64,000 bases of DNA, taken from NCBI GenBank assembly GCA_902806565.1, contig CADCXA010000027.1:1302001-1366000 (forward strand), given 5' to 3'. Source of the DNA: Hypoxylon rubiginosum (lineage: Eukaryota; Ascomycota; Sordariomycetes; Xylariales; Hypoxylaceae). This document shows positions 11,971 through 24,008 of this stretch, piece by piece (the first letter of the stretch is position 1; every line of letters begins with the position of its first letter). The notes under the pieces are model-generated. The model saw nothing but the letters and a program-made list of their open reading frames with translations, did not search any database and was not told the origin of the DNA. The translations under genes and the position numbers were made by a program.

Positions 11971-12831
11971 TTCGATCGCAAAGCGTGTTTGGGGCTATAA
12001 TTTTCCTCTTGACGTTTACTTTGGCGTGCCCTCTCTCCCGCTCCCTAATTCGCCATTCCTTTGGGGTATGCGGCCGTCATTGTTTGTCAAGTCCAACCTA
12101 ATTGTTCCCTTCGGCTTGACCGACAGGGACTTCATTCGAAGCATCTGCGAGGCATTGTATACGGCGTTTCTTGTCTTGCGTTGGATGGCTCCGCACCATT
12201 GCCTAATGTCTTTTGGCGTCCGTCGTGGACATTCAGTACATAGATGATGCAGTTTGGGGAGAGGATGAAGCAAGGAATGTGACTTCGGCTTGCGTATGAG
12301 GAGATCATGTTCGATGTTCTCGGACAGACGACGCTGATGATTGTCACGAAGCAACAATTCCATTTTAGCTAGGGAGCATTCGACTTCCTGAGCCAACTGA
12401 ATAAGAGAGCCATTTGGCTATGATACCCAAGATCTGATTCATTATCTGACTGCAAAGTGATGTAATTACCTGGTTACCTTGTTATTGATGATGAAGAAGG
12501 GAGATTCACTTCTCTATATACCTACTGGGTAAGCATGTGTCGTTCCTACCACAAAGACTACCCAAGCTTTAAATCAGAAGGTATAGGGCGAGAAGGCTCG
12601 TAGTTGTAACTTTTAGTCCTAGGCACATGCGTACCTACCTCATACAGGTTACCGGCTAGAGGCTACTATCGGAACGAATCCACGATACCTCTATTAAACC
12701 GTTAAACCAATACCTATACCAACATCGTCCATTCTCACCCTAAAGAGACTTACCGCAAAATTATTACTCGACATATAGGTACCCAAAATCCTAAAATACT
12801 CCAAATCAGTATTACCCTAATCCCGCCTACC
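11971..12831. other. Intergenic, about 860 nt
   Basis: Downstream of the GH72 gene. A 126-codon minus-strand open frame (12016-12396) shows no domain and overlaps the probable GH72 3' UTR, so I do not call it a gene. The rest looks like AT-rich spacer and the promoter of the next gene. Confidence 0.45.
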
Positions 12832-13918
12832 ATGGGACAACAAGACGACCAGGTATCGCCGCCGCAGAAGGCGGCCGTCGTCGCCACCACCACAGTTACA
12901 CCCGGGACCGATGACCACTGCGCGACCCACAGGCGCGAGGTGTGGGCCATCGACGGCGAGAAGAAGCCGCTGCGGGCGCGGCTCGACTGGCACCGGTGGT
13001 GCCCGTTCCAGGACCGGCCGAAGCTGCGGTGGGCGTCCCTCGTCGGCCTCGTCGCGCTCGTCCTCGCCGTCGTCGTCCTCGCCGTCGTCTTCGCCGTCTA
13101 CTACGACGCCCTGTACTACTCCGGCCGCGCCGCCTTTCTCGCCAAGCAGAACGGCGACGGTGGCGCCGGCATCCCGGCCGAGGCTGAGACGGACGTGGAC
13201 GTGGCTCAGGGCGCGCTGCTCGTTTCTGGGAGGGATATGGTGGTAGCGGCGGTGGCGGCTGCGGCTGGTGAAGACGTCTGTGGGGAGAAGATGGATAGTT
13301 GCGAGGCTTACAACCAACCTGTAAGTCTTTCCTCTTTCCTCCTTCCTTCGTCTCTTTTTCTTCGCAACAGCCAGCCTGTCATATATCTCGGATGGGGATG
13401 TTAGGGGATAGTAGGCGTACACAGCTAACGAAGCACCCGCCGCACAGAACATCTGCTGCCCCGTCGGCATGATCTGCCACGCGACCAGCTTCTCGCCGTC
13501 GGGCATCTACTGCTGCGCGCCGGAATCGGCGTGCGCAGCAACGGCAGCCAGACCACCTCGCTGCGGCGGGCGGGCGCGCGCCTGCGACAAGTCGCTCGGC
13601 GGCGGCTGCTGTGCGCCCGGGACCGAGTGCGCCGCGGCCGGCTGCCTCAAGACGTACCGCGCGGCGCCCGGGTTCGCGTCCAGCCTGCTGAGCGGCACGC
13701 AGAAGCCGCCGACCCAGACGCACAGCGACGTGACGGTGCCGACGGCTACCCTCCAGGGCGTCACCGTCATGACCCCCAAGATCGGCGAGACGGCGCAGAG
13801 CAGCGACGGCGTCAGGGGCTTCGGCTTCTCCAGCTGCCCGAAGCTGGAGCTGTTTGTCTTGGGCTGCGGGCTTGCGGCTTCTTATGCGATGGTTCTAAGG
13901 GGTTGGGGTGTGACGTAG
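12832..13918 (+). CDS. Cysteine-rich single-pass membrane protein, unknown function
   Basis: Exons 12832-13320 and 13448-13918 (donor GTAAGT, acceptor CACAG) give 319 residues. A basic/aromatic cytosolic-looking N-terminus (about 65 residues) precedes one very hydrophobic helix at about 68-90, with no cleavable signal, suggesting a type II membrane protein. The part after the helix has paired cysteines (NICCPVGMICH, YCCAPESAC, CDKSLGGGCCAPGTEC), the pattern of fungal GPI/cell-surface cysteine-rich proteins. A second hydrophobic run lies at the very C-terminus (LELFVLGCGLAASYAMVL) and may be a GPI signal or a second helix. Base composition is much more GC-rich than its surroundings, with C/G at most third positions in exon 1 and most of exon 2. 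I do not recognise a function. Confidence 0.75.
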
Positions 13919-15560
13919 ATTGTGGCGAGGATAGGTGTAGGACGGGGTTGGGGTACGTACGGCCAGAGGAAGCCGGTGAGAGTTACACAGAAGGGGGTCA
14001 CCTAAGTACCACGTTCATTCAGACTGCATCATATTCATAGTATGCTTATTGAGGTATCGGGAGTGGGTATAGAAATTGACTAAATTCCTGGGTACCTAGT
14101 ATACACGATACTCTCCAGAGAAAATTTACTACCATACTAACTTCTCGCCATGAACCTTGGGAATTGTCATAATGGGTGGTTTACATTGCTCCCGGGAACG
14201 CAACAAGCCGGAATCGATCTGTCGAGCTCTGAAATGTCATATTGGTTCTTACACCCTTTTCTCTCCCAAACAGGTACCGCCTCCTAGACTCCAGGGTAAG
14301 GGGTCGCATTTATACTCCGGGATGCGACGGTGTGTTATATTTGGCAAGCTGAATACGAGATACGATCAATAGTTCAGTTGTAGTCGCATTTGAGAGGGAT
14401 GCAATTAGGCGAACGAGACACCTAGCTATCCTCAATAGTTCATGTGGTGTTTTGAAATGACCCAGGAGGTGGTATAGTATTGTACGGTTACAGTACTGCT
14501 ACCCTATACGGGGTAGCAATCGAACACCACTTGGGGAAAAGGTGAATCCGCCAACTACAAAAAGTCTTTTCGATCGTCGGCTGAGACGCAAACAACATTC
14601 GGAATTAGCTCATCTGCATCCTCCCGGCGTCTCTCTCTTTTCTGCTTTCTCTGAAACATGAAGGAAGCAATAAATGATGTGATACTTGACATTTATCGAC
14701 AGCCGACCTAGTATTGGAGACCTCTAAACGAATCCTCCACATATATACATCTTGGAGGTAGCTGTCACCTCGAGTGTGGGATATTTGTCGCGTTTAATTC
14801 TTCGGATAGGAGTATTCACGTAGGTTGGACTCCAAATGTGCCATATATGAATGATCATCATGTCTCGCTCTTTCGTCGAGACCTTTACTCAAAGAGAGGG
14901 TTTAAGTATTGGGGGGTAGATACGGGGCTTTCTTGCTGGTGTTGCAAAAAGGAGTATCGACATCGCCACACATTCGCGTCAACTCAACTACCCCTGACCC
15001 CTCTGTGTAGTATTCATCTGTATGTTGAGATAAGGTTTTCCGGGCCACGGGATGGCCAGGCAAGGGTATTCACATTTCTGCAAGGGATGCGGACAATTAT
15101 GCTTATGGTCCACCTACCTACATGTAGTTCAAAGCCAGGGTTAGTGAGGTTCAGATCTGAAAACGGCTTTCCAGTGCCGAATGACAGGCTCTAATGCATG
15201 GTTGTAAGCCTCGTCAAGGGCCCTCCTTGGTGGTAGCTATTTGGTAAGAGTGAAACAATCGCCACGGGATGAACAGGTACAATTGCCACCTCCAAATCAC
15301 CCACGCAGTCTTAGCTGTACCTGCAAGCCCAATACTGCTGGGTATAAGTCGCTACACAACCCCCTATTAGATAGGCGTGTTGCGTTTGACTCTATTGCTT
15401 ATTTCGCTGCCGATCGACTATACTCGACTTCGTCCTGGCGTGCTGCTCAAGAGAAGAGGATCATGAACCGCGATACGAGAACGGAACTCCAATAGTGAAG
15501 AACACAGGGTATATTTAATGCCGGGGAGCGTCGTTTTACTTCTAGATCCGGTGTTCCCAA
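13919..15560. other. Intergenic, 1.6 kb, no supported gene
   Basis: No coding signal recognised; a 118-codon plus-strand frame (14838-15194) has no domain. A small hairpin (GCTACCC at 14498-14504 against GGGTAGC at 14511-14517) is the only structured element noticed. Confidence 0.5.
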
Positions 15561-17028
15561 ATGCCGCTAGTTTTCCCTCGAGTACCCAGCTCCAAAGGCC
15601 GTCCTAAGGAGCTGCCGACAGAGATGCAATGCACTTCCTGGTGGAAGGATGTGAGGATATTCAAAAAGAAGATCCCTACGAGGTTGTCATTCGAGGAGAT
15701 ACTCAAAAAGAACACATCCACAGTTAGTACGCGTTTCGGCACAGTCCATAGACACTACTAACGAATAGGGAAGCCATGTTCGTTAGACCAATTTATGGAC
15801 TATCTGGTGTACGTGGAACGAAATGCGGAAAATCTTCAATTTTTCATATGGTATTGCGGTTATGTCGAGAGATGGAGCCAGTTACCCGAGCAGGAGAGAG
15901 AGCGGTCACTAGTATGGAATACGAGGAAGAGCGTAAATCCTCGGTCACAAACGTGGTCGACGATGTTGGGAGAGAGAACAGATAGGCTAAACCGCATTCT
16001 TACGATCTTGGACTGGGATTCAACAGCGACTGGTCGACAAAGCGCGTACACCAAGCTAGAATCGAGAGCTGGCCACGTGGAAACAAACTTCTCGAGGCCG
16101 CGAACACCGACGCCGGCACTCATCTTACAGGAGGAAGACCCAAACAAAAGGCTATGGGAGCCCTGTGAGTAGAGTCTATTCTCTGGCCCGGCAGATTTGC
16201 TGATGTTGAAAAAAAGTTGGAGGCCAGCCCTTTCGAGACGAAGCCACACGGATAGCTCGCTGCTATATCTCGACCACCGGGCCGCGGTCGTTGAACCTGT
16301 CATACCGGGACCGTGCTGCTTGTATGCATGCGCTGCAACACACGACGCACCCGTCAGCTTTTCTTCCTGTCTTCATAGCTGTAGAGACAGTGTTGCGAGA
16401 ACACAGTCACCCCAAGTTCATTCGCTGGAGTACCTGCAATAGCAACCGCCCACGGATACTATTTGCCAGGGCCGTCGGGGCTCTCCTAATAGTCCTGGCC
16501 GTCATACTAGACATGATCCTCATCCTTTCCAATCTCCACCGCCTAACTCGGCTGTCCGCAGTACCATTTTGGTACGTCGGGCTTTACATCCTGCTGATAG
16601 AAGGGCGCGGGATCAGCATCGGGCTGTATATCAACCATAGGCGCCAGTTGCGGCCGTGGGAACAGGTGGCCAACGCGGAGCTCGAACGTGCGCAACCAGA
16701 GGCGGAGGCTGGGCGCGCAGAGTCGCACGATCCGACGGGCTTATCTGATCAGAGGATACAAGATACAATAGCACAAGTAGATCCTCCGAAGAGTGAGAGC
16801 CTCCAAGCCCTGGGCTCAGCTAATAGGTTAGAAAGAGAAGCATGGGTACATTTATATCAGGGGAAGTCGGCCTGGCAAAAGATCTTTGACGTCTCTGTTG
16901 TGAACCACAATAGACACTTGAGAGCTCTGCAGGATCGAGCTGTCTTGACTGCCTTACTATGGGCAGGGTTCTTGGTAATAGTGTTGACGGTCGTTTCGGT
17001 TCTGATACCCTCTGGGAATTTATTCTAA
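15561..17028 (+). CDS. RGS-domain protein with three C-terminal transmembrane helices
   Basis: Three exons, 15561-15726, 15769-16164 and 16217-17028, encode 457 residues. The split RGS fold is recognisable from LSFEEILKKNTS, CSLDQFMDYLVYVERNAENL and QFFIWYCGYVERW near the N-terminus, then after a variable insert QPFRDEATRIARCYI and HPSAFLPVFIAVETVLREHS. Hydrophobic helices at about 269-291, 302-325 and 430-452 give the RGS-plus-3TM layout also seen in Rax1/RgsB-like fungal proteins. The family modulates heterotrimeric G-protein alpha subunits or cell-polarity landmarks at membranes. I cannot assign an orthologue. The first intron is only 42 nt; using donor GTACGC keeps the frame, while the better-looking GTTAGT four bases upstream would create a stop. 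The second intron (GTGAGT) restores the W-E-P-F-G-G-Q reading. Confidence 0.85.
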
Positions 17029-17697
17029 TCGAAGTTTGAGTTGGGGTTTGTAGCTTTTATTGTCTGCGCTGGACATGTACTTTAGGTTGAGACAATAATT
17101 ATATCTGCGTATAATTACTTGCGCGGATTGAACACGATAACAAGCATTTTATAGGTCCCGATTAGCTGGAACCTTGTCACCTTGTCTGCCTTGTCTGCGG
17201 GTTCCCCCACCTCGCGGGCTCGGCAGTCGGGCATATGTCACGCGGTCTCCCGTGTGGTAGGTGGGACCAATCTATGCATTGTACGGAACGCGCTTTCAAA
17301 AGTTCTTTCCACAGTATTACCACCAGTGCGCGTACTGTCACTTTTACTGTGCTAAGCCGCAGCTGTGAGCAGCTGGCTGAGAGCTGGCAGCCAGCTGTCT
17401 GCAGCTGGGCTGAGGCTGCTGGCAGCTGGCGCTGTATACTGTACAAATGTACTGTATCACACTGTCAATGACACTGTGGAAAAAACTTTTGAAAGCGCGT
17501 TCCGTACATATGGACATGCTGCTTCATTGATCAGATGCATCTAGCATACATAGACATACTTAATCTGTAACTGTAACATTTCGAACCTCGGGACGGACCG
17601 CGAGCAACTCTATACTTAAAACCGACGGGATGCTTATAGCACGTTTCCGACACTTTACGGATGATTCGGTGGCGATTAAGGGCAATAGTTTCTCAGC
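17029..17697. other. Intergenic between RGS gene and sugar porter, carrying a MITE
   Basis: This 670-nt spacer holds the inverted-repeat element at 17280-17508. The remaining ~190 nt before the transporter start would have to contain its promoter, so the element sits very close to that promoter. Confidence 0.6.
17280..17508. mobile_element. MITE-like non-autonomous DNA transposon with 36-bp terminal inverted repeats
   Basis: The ends, 17280-17315 and 17473-17508, are inverted repeats of 36 bp with one mismatch (TGTACGGAACGCGC... inward). Total length is 229 bp and there is no coding capacity. The interior has several ACTGT/ACAGT words near both ends and a CAGCTG/GCTGGCAG-rich core (about 17359-17431), as in MITEs with subterminal repeats. 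The flanks do not show a clear target-site duplication (TATG occurs on both sides but offset), so the superfamily is undetermined. Confidence 0.85.
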
Positions 17698-19559
17698 ATG
17701 GCGATATCAGTAGAGGCTCCCTTGATATCGCATCGGGAAGATAGACTGGATGATGATTCGTACTCGGAGCATTCAGATGCGGACGACGTAGGTGTTGAGT
17801 GGCCGGCTGGTCGTCCGGGACTCTTTATCTGGCTCCTGACTCTGTCTGCTGGTATCAGTGGGCTCTTATTTGGATGCAAGTATGCCCGTCTTTACTGTCC
17901 CGCGCAAACTGCTTACGCCTGAGAAGACGATACAGGAGTCATCTCGGCTACCCTAGTGTCTATAGGCACTTCGCTTTCCGGAAAGGACTTAAACTCTCTC
18001 GATAAGTCCGCCGTCACGTCGTGTACCGCCTTGTTCGCCCTCCTTGCGTCGCCGATTTCCTCCATCTTCGCCGATCGCTTCGGTCGAAAGCCCGTTATAC
18101 TACTATCCGACCTCCTTTTCGTATTTGGCGCCCTGGTGCAGGCTTTGAGCACTAGCGTGTTGGGAATGGTTCTTGGGAGGTCAATAGTCGGGGCTGCCGT
18201 AGGCGCCGCGAGCTTTGTAACACCGCTGTACATCGCCGAGCTCGCCCCTCCTGCTTACCGCGGCATGCTTGTCACGATGAATGTCCTCTCGATTACCTTG
18301 GGCCAGGTGGTAGCTTATATCATCGGCTGGATATTCGCCGAACATGGAGATCCTTCTACGGGGTGGAGGTGGATGGTAGGCTTGGGCGCTCTACCAGCTA
18401 TTTTACAGTGCATCCTTCTGTTGCTCATGCCAGAAACGCCGCGCTGGTTGGTAAAAGCTGGAAAGTCTGCAGAGGCTCGACAGATCATCGAGAAGACAAT
18501 CGGATCCGACGCCGACTCCCATCGCTTTTTAATCGACAGTGTGGTAAAAAGCATTGAGATAGAGATCAGAGAAGAGCAAGGCAATGCGCTTCTAGCTACC
18601 AACGGACGGAAAAGCAGCAGTAGCTTGCTTCAGGGATGGCATGAACTTCTTAGGGTGCCTAAGAACCGACGAGCGCTGGTGATTGCGTGCCTATTACAAG
18701 GCTTGCAGCAGCTTTGCGGCTTCGTGAGTATATACGTCCCTCATTCGGCATGATAAATCCTAACTAGCAGCGATAGAACTCGTTAATGTACTTCTCTGCG
18801 ACAATCTTCACGATGCTAGGATTCTCTATACCGACACTGACATCTCTAACTGTCGCTGCGACGAACTTTACTTTTACCGTACTTGCGTTAGTCTCAATCG
18901 ACCGCATTGGCCGTAGGCGTATCTTGCTATACTCGATCCCTTTCATGACAATTGGCCTTTTCTTATCGGCATTTGGCTTCAGTTTAATTAGGCTACCGTC
19001 TGGAGGAACTAATATTGGCGATCATATACCTGTCAACGCAGATGCTACTTCAATATCGTCGCGACAAGCTGCAATCGTCATCTTGCTAAGCATCATGATA
19101 TATGTGGCTTCCTACGCTCTAGGACTTGGCAACGTCCCCTGGATGCAAAGTGAGCTCTTTCCACTTAATGTGCGATCGCTTGGTAGCGGACTGGCGACGG
19201 CTACGAACTGGCTGGCGAATTTCATTATTGGTCTAACGTTTTTGCCTTTGGTAAGTATACAACTCCCACCCCGAACCGCCGTATTGTGCATGTACTAACC
19301 AGAATATAGTAAGTGGTTGCCCTCTTTAATACGTGTCATTATACATGACAAAATCCTTAGATCAGAGCTTCAAGTTTTATTTATACGATACTAACATAGG
19401 AGTAGGATGGATCTGTTGACCCCGTCATTCACATTTGGCTTGTACGGTGTTATCTGCGCCGTTGGCTGGTATGCTATATGGATGATATATCCAGAGACGG
19501 CGGGCTTGACACTCGAAGAGGCTACTTGTCTATTGGAAAATGGCTGGGGCGTGAAATGA
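17698..19559 (+). CDS. MFS sugar porter, myo-inositol transporter-like (last junction unresolved)
   Basis: Exons 17698-17875, 17927-18723 and 18777-19250 plus a terminal exon at about 19407-19559 give about 533 residues with 12 predicted helices. Sugar-porter motifs are complete: LLFGYDTGVISATLVSIG, DRFGRKPV, PETPRWLVKAGKS, QGLQQLCGFNSLMYFSATIF, DRIGRRR and YPETAGLTLEEA. The NSLMYFSATIF block is closest to Itr1-type inositol transporters, but substrate is inference. The first intron must be GC-AG (GCAAGT) because T|AC restores the conserved Tyr of GYDTG. Intron 2 is a normal GTGAGT-TAG. Exon 3 ends in frame after FLPL, and MDLLTPSFTFGLYGVICAVG should follow, yet the acceptor just before it leaves an extra G. 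Either an unrecognised mini-exon exists or the gene is slightly damaged. Confidence 0.8.
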
Positions 19560-22052
19560 ATCAGGTCAGCGATTTCTCACCAAAGAGCATTATAACCTCT
19601 CGAAAATAGCAACGGAGCCTAAGAAAGCCGTGCTCAGTGGAAGGTAACGCGCAAAAGGCCGAGGCCGAAGCGCGAGAGGTAGATAAGTAGTTCAGCTTAC
19701 ACGGGGCTTTCGGGCGTTTCCGTCCTCGTGATGGAGCGACACAGCCGCAGTCCCGCCAGTCGGGACACACACTTCCGCAGTTATCGAACTCGGGATTGGA
19801 ATTGGTTTGAGCTTGATTGTATCTGTCAGCCTTAACCCCGTCTCACCTCTTGTAGACTACTCTTTAGTCATAGAGCTGCTGAATATACCAAATGATAAGA
19901 CAGACTCGGGTCCAAAACACTCCGATTCACCTTCACATAGGTAGTTTCGTTGTACCTGAACAATCGGTCATAAAAGATCGAGCATTGATTGACTACCAAA
20001 GCGGTGCAACGGGCTTCGGACTATTATCTGTACCTGACGAACTACTAGTGTAAATGGATGCCGTGACATAGCGGAGAGCTGCGGTGGACTGTAACTACCT
20101 AGAAAATAGATACTCGCTGCAGAAAGGCATTGGGTTATGTAGCTGAATGTAGCTGATGAAAGGCAGATTATTGACAACGTCTGACTGACGTATAATTGAT
20201 TGTAAAAAGGCGATCTGGCCGTCTATAAAATATTGGGGTCACACAAGTCATCCTATGATCAGAATTAGGTATCTGCATGTCATTGTTGAGGTGAGAATGT
20301 TTGTCATCGTACCATAGTAAAGCATTTCCGACTTCATAAATTACATACATACTTAGATTTGGCTTGGACTTTTTCGGTCGGGGTGGCGAGCCGCGGTTGA
20401 ATTTTTTTCGGGTTGACAAGGAGATAAGATTAAAAAGCCGTTCATGTCGTCCCACCGGTTCCAAGCGCATCAAGCCGAGTTAGAATTTAACCTAATCGAG
20501 CGAATCTGCAAGCATCATGAATAAATGGTGCGATCTTAAATCTTGAACCCCCTGACCCCTTGGGCATTTGAGCATTTGCCATATTATTGATCGGAATTTG
20601 GTGGAGCTATGGCGCACGAGCCAGAGAAGAGTCAGGGAGTCGGAGAGATCAGAGAGATCTTCTCGTTGAGTATTACGGGAATACATGGTACAAAATAGGT
20701 ACATGCAATGCCCAAAGATACGAGGCCCCGCCATTGGCAGCATAATTTTTTTCACCCTTCGCAAAATTGCACCTCGGCATCTTTTCTTACGATAGCCACT
20801 GGGCATTGCGCCTGCATCTGCGCCGGATCGGACGAAAATAATTCACACAGGATTGTTTGCTCTACGTATGTACATATGTATGTACGAGTATACGTACGAG
20901 TAGATGAGATGGATCGCGTACACCGGGAGAATCACATAAGAATATACGCATTGAGAAGAAGTAAGGATGAAAAGGAGTCAAGATGCCAGGATGCATGAGA
21001 TACTATAATTCGTCAATTGCGTTATCGGTACAACAACAATGTTATGTTGAGTCAGTCAAGCATTGCTTAACAAAGCATCATTACGAGTTCCCCCCACAGA
21101 GTTTTCACGTCATAACGCCGATGGGATGAAAACGTGCTCCTCTGTATGCTACTCTACTCAGCTATACCGATTCGAGCTGTACCTTGAGCCTCGGGCCCCT
21201 TCGTGCACCTTCTGGAAATATGGAAATGGTCAAGCTTTTTCAAGAATGCGGCCGGATTCATGCACCATCCCGTAGAAGGCCAAGACAAATACCAAATACC
21301 TAGGTACCTTACCATTTTACAACCCTGGCGGATCTAGCAATCTAGCACGGCCTAGCTTGACTAGCTGTCATTGGGCTGTTTTTAATGGTCTAGTCACATA
21401 CTCGGCTTGCCATCTCGGTAGACACAAGCACCCTGTGGGAAATATCTGCGCATCCCCGGTCAATCCTCTCGTCATGGACGCCCCGTCGAGGTTCCATACA
21501 TGGTGCATGTCGGAGCCTGAGGCCATACATGGTAGAGCTTCTATTCGGGACCCATATTTTGACGCAAAGAACCAGGGAGCGAAGACCGAAGCCTTTCGTC
21601 CTGTCGTCCTGTTCGCCGTATCAGGGGCGAGAATACCACCAGACCCATATCAGGTATTAGAGGCTCCTTAATCCCGGAAAACCGTTCCAAAATTATCTGA
21701 AGACCATTTCCTTTATTATTAAAGAAGATCTTGATGCCCAACTAGGCCTTCTAGAAGAGATTTCTTCTTTTCCTCCATATCTTCGATTCACAGTTCGCTC
21801 TTCACATCAGCGGCAAGTGCAGCGCTATACTCTTTCTTTGTCAGCTATATCCCAGGTTAGCTTCCTACCTTTATAGTCCGACCTTTGCCTTAGTTATTAT
21901 AGTTTTAATACTTCAACTCTTACCTCCTTCTCGCTTTGTGTACCGGCGAACAGCCTCTCGATATAGAGCCCCGGCATTAGACATCCCCTATATACCAATT
22001 AGCTGGGGATCATCATCCTATACCCTATCTGTGTCCAAAGGACGCGATAAAC
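19560..22052. other. Intergenic, 2.5 kb, no supported gene
   Basis: Only short open frames without domains. Contains TACGTATGTACATATGTATG-type palindromic words around 20864-20900 and the pyrimidine-rich 5' leader of the downstream MFS gene (about 21760-21990). Confidence 0.5.
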
Positions 22053-24008
22053 ATGGACGAGGTTGATCGTGAGCTCATCCGAGCTGAGGAAGACGCCCAG
22101 CATAATATTTCCCCTACCGGCACCGAACGAGCCCCCCGTCGTGCTAGCAATGAAGTCGAGCGAGTAATGACGGCGTCGTCCGTATCGACATCGTCCAGCG
22201 AGGGGGCTAGAGCACGGAGGGATACGGGTGGCTTGAGCCGCATTCCGACTCAAAGAGATCTCGAGAGACATCCTACCGAACTCAGCCGAATCAACACTGC
22301 CCGAAGTCAACACAGCGCCACAGTCGGACGAGGTCTTCGGAGCCGCGAATCTAGAAAGCCACTCCCGAATTTCGGTGCCGGCAAATCATTCCCGCCGCAC
22401 CTACCAAACCAGGAAGACTATGTCGTCGAATTCGATGGCCCTGACGACCCATACCATGCCCAGAACTGGTCTCTCAAGAAGAAGTAGGTTGCGCCTGTGA
22501 AAAATCAAAGCTTTGCTTATAACACTCGAACTAACTCGTATCGCAGGCTACTCACAGCTGCTATGCTTGGGTATACAACAATGACCTCCGCTTTCGCGTC
22601 CAGTATCTTCTCGGCTGCGACACCATACGTTGCTGCGGAATTCGGTGTCAGTTCAGAAGTCGGTATATTAGGTGTTTCCCTCTTCGTGGTGGGTTTCGCA
22701 ACTGGACCGACCTTCTGGGCTCCGCTATCTGAACTGAAAGGACGACGTCTGCCGATTGTAATTGCTATGTTCGGTTTCTCAATCTTCTCTGTTGCATGCG
22801 CTACGGCAAAGGACCTACAGACGCTACTCATCTGCCGTTTCTTTGCAGGTTTCTGCGGTGCTTGCCCGCTAGCTGTAGTCGCTGCTGTCTTCTCCGACAT
22901 GTTCAACAACGCAACCCGAGGTATCGCCATTACTATCTTCTCCATGGCCGTCTTTACCGGTCCGCTGTTGGCTCCCTTCGTTGGAGGGTTCATCTCGGCG
23001 TCCTATCTCGGTTGGCGGTGGACCATGTATCTCGTAAGCATTATGGGCTGGGTGGCGTTTATCCTCGACTTCATTTTCTTGGGAGAGACTTACCCTCCCG
23101 TGATCCTGATCGAGAAGGCGGCCGAACTTCGTCGCCGCACAAAGAACTGGGGTATCCACGCCAAACAGGAAGAAATCGAGATTGACTTCAAGGAGCTCCT
23201 CCAGAAGAACTTCACTCGTCCCATGCGACTTCTATTTGGCGAGCCGATTGTCACACTCCTATCGGTTTATATGGCGTTCATTTACGGACTGCTGTATCTT
23301 TTCCTTACGGCTTATCCGTTTGTATTCCAGGGTGTCCATGGTTTCAACTCGGGCCAGTCTGGTCTGGCCTTCTTCGGAATGATTATTGGCCAGCTCCTCG
23401 CAGGTACTGTGGTGTTGCTTATGCAACCTTCCTACCAGCGCAAGCTTGCCGCAAACAACGGCGTACCTATTCCGGAATGGCGTCTTCCCGTTGTCATTGC
23501 TGGAGGTGTTGCCTTCACCGCGGGTATCTTCTGGTTCGGATGGTCGGGATACCGAGCTGATGTTCACTGGATCGTCCCTGCTGCCTCGGGTATCCTGACA
23601 GGTTTCGGGCTGATGGCCATCTTCCTTCAAGCTCTGAACTACCTCGTCGACGCCTACCTTATGTTTGCTGCGTCCGCTATCGCCGGTAACACGTTCCTCC
23701 GTTCCCTCGCCGGTGCCGGCTTTCCCCTGTTCGCAACATACATGTTCAACGGACTAGGAATCCAATGGGCGGCCACTTTATTGGGCTGTGTGGCCGCCGT
23801 ACTGGTGCCGATTCCGGTTATCTTCTACCTCTACGGCCACAAGATTCGGGCCAAGAGCAAGTTCGCCCCGACGCTTCCCGGTAATACACCAGGTGTCGCC
23901 GCTCCATCTAACTCTAGTAACGGCACAGCGGTTGATGGGGATGACGTCGTGGACCACGCCGCGGCGTCCAATGTCCCAAAGACGAATGTCGAGACAGAAA
24001 AGGCTTAG
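22053..24008 (+). CDS. MFS multidrug/polyamine-type transporter (DHA1 family, 12 TM)
   Basis: Exons 22053-22483 and 22547-24008, with a 63-nt intron (GTAGGT, branch CTAAC, CGCAG), encode 630 residues. A hydrophilic ~140-residue N-terminus (MDEVDRELIRAEEDAQHN) ends in the DHA1 landmark YVVEFDGPDDPYHAQNWSLK just before helix 1. Motif A-like GPTFWAPLSELKGRRLPI follows helix 2, and FCGACPLAVVAAVFSDMF and GPLLAPFVGGFI (motif C region) identify the H+-antiporter branch. The C-terminus is a hydrophilic tail. By family it exports drugs or polyamines at the plasma membrane; the actual substrate is unknown. No biosynthetic cluster surrounds it, so a general efflux role is the simplest reading. Confidence 0.92.

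Noticed and set aside
12016..12396. 126-codon minus-strand open frame after the GH72 gene
   Set aside because: No domain, no homologue recalled, and it overlaps the probable GH72 3' UTR; composition alone explains it.
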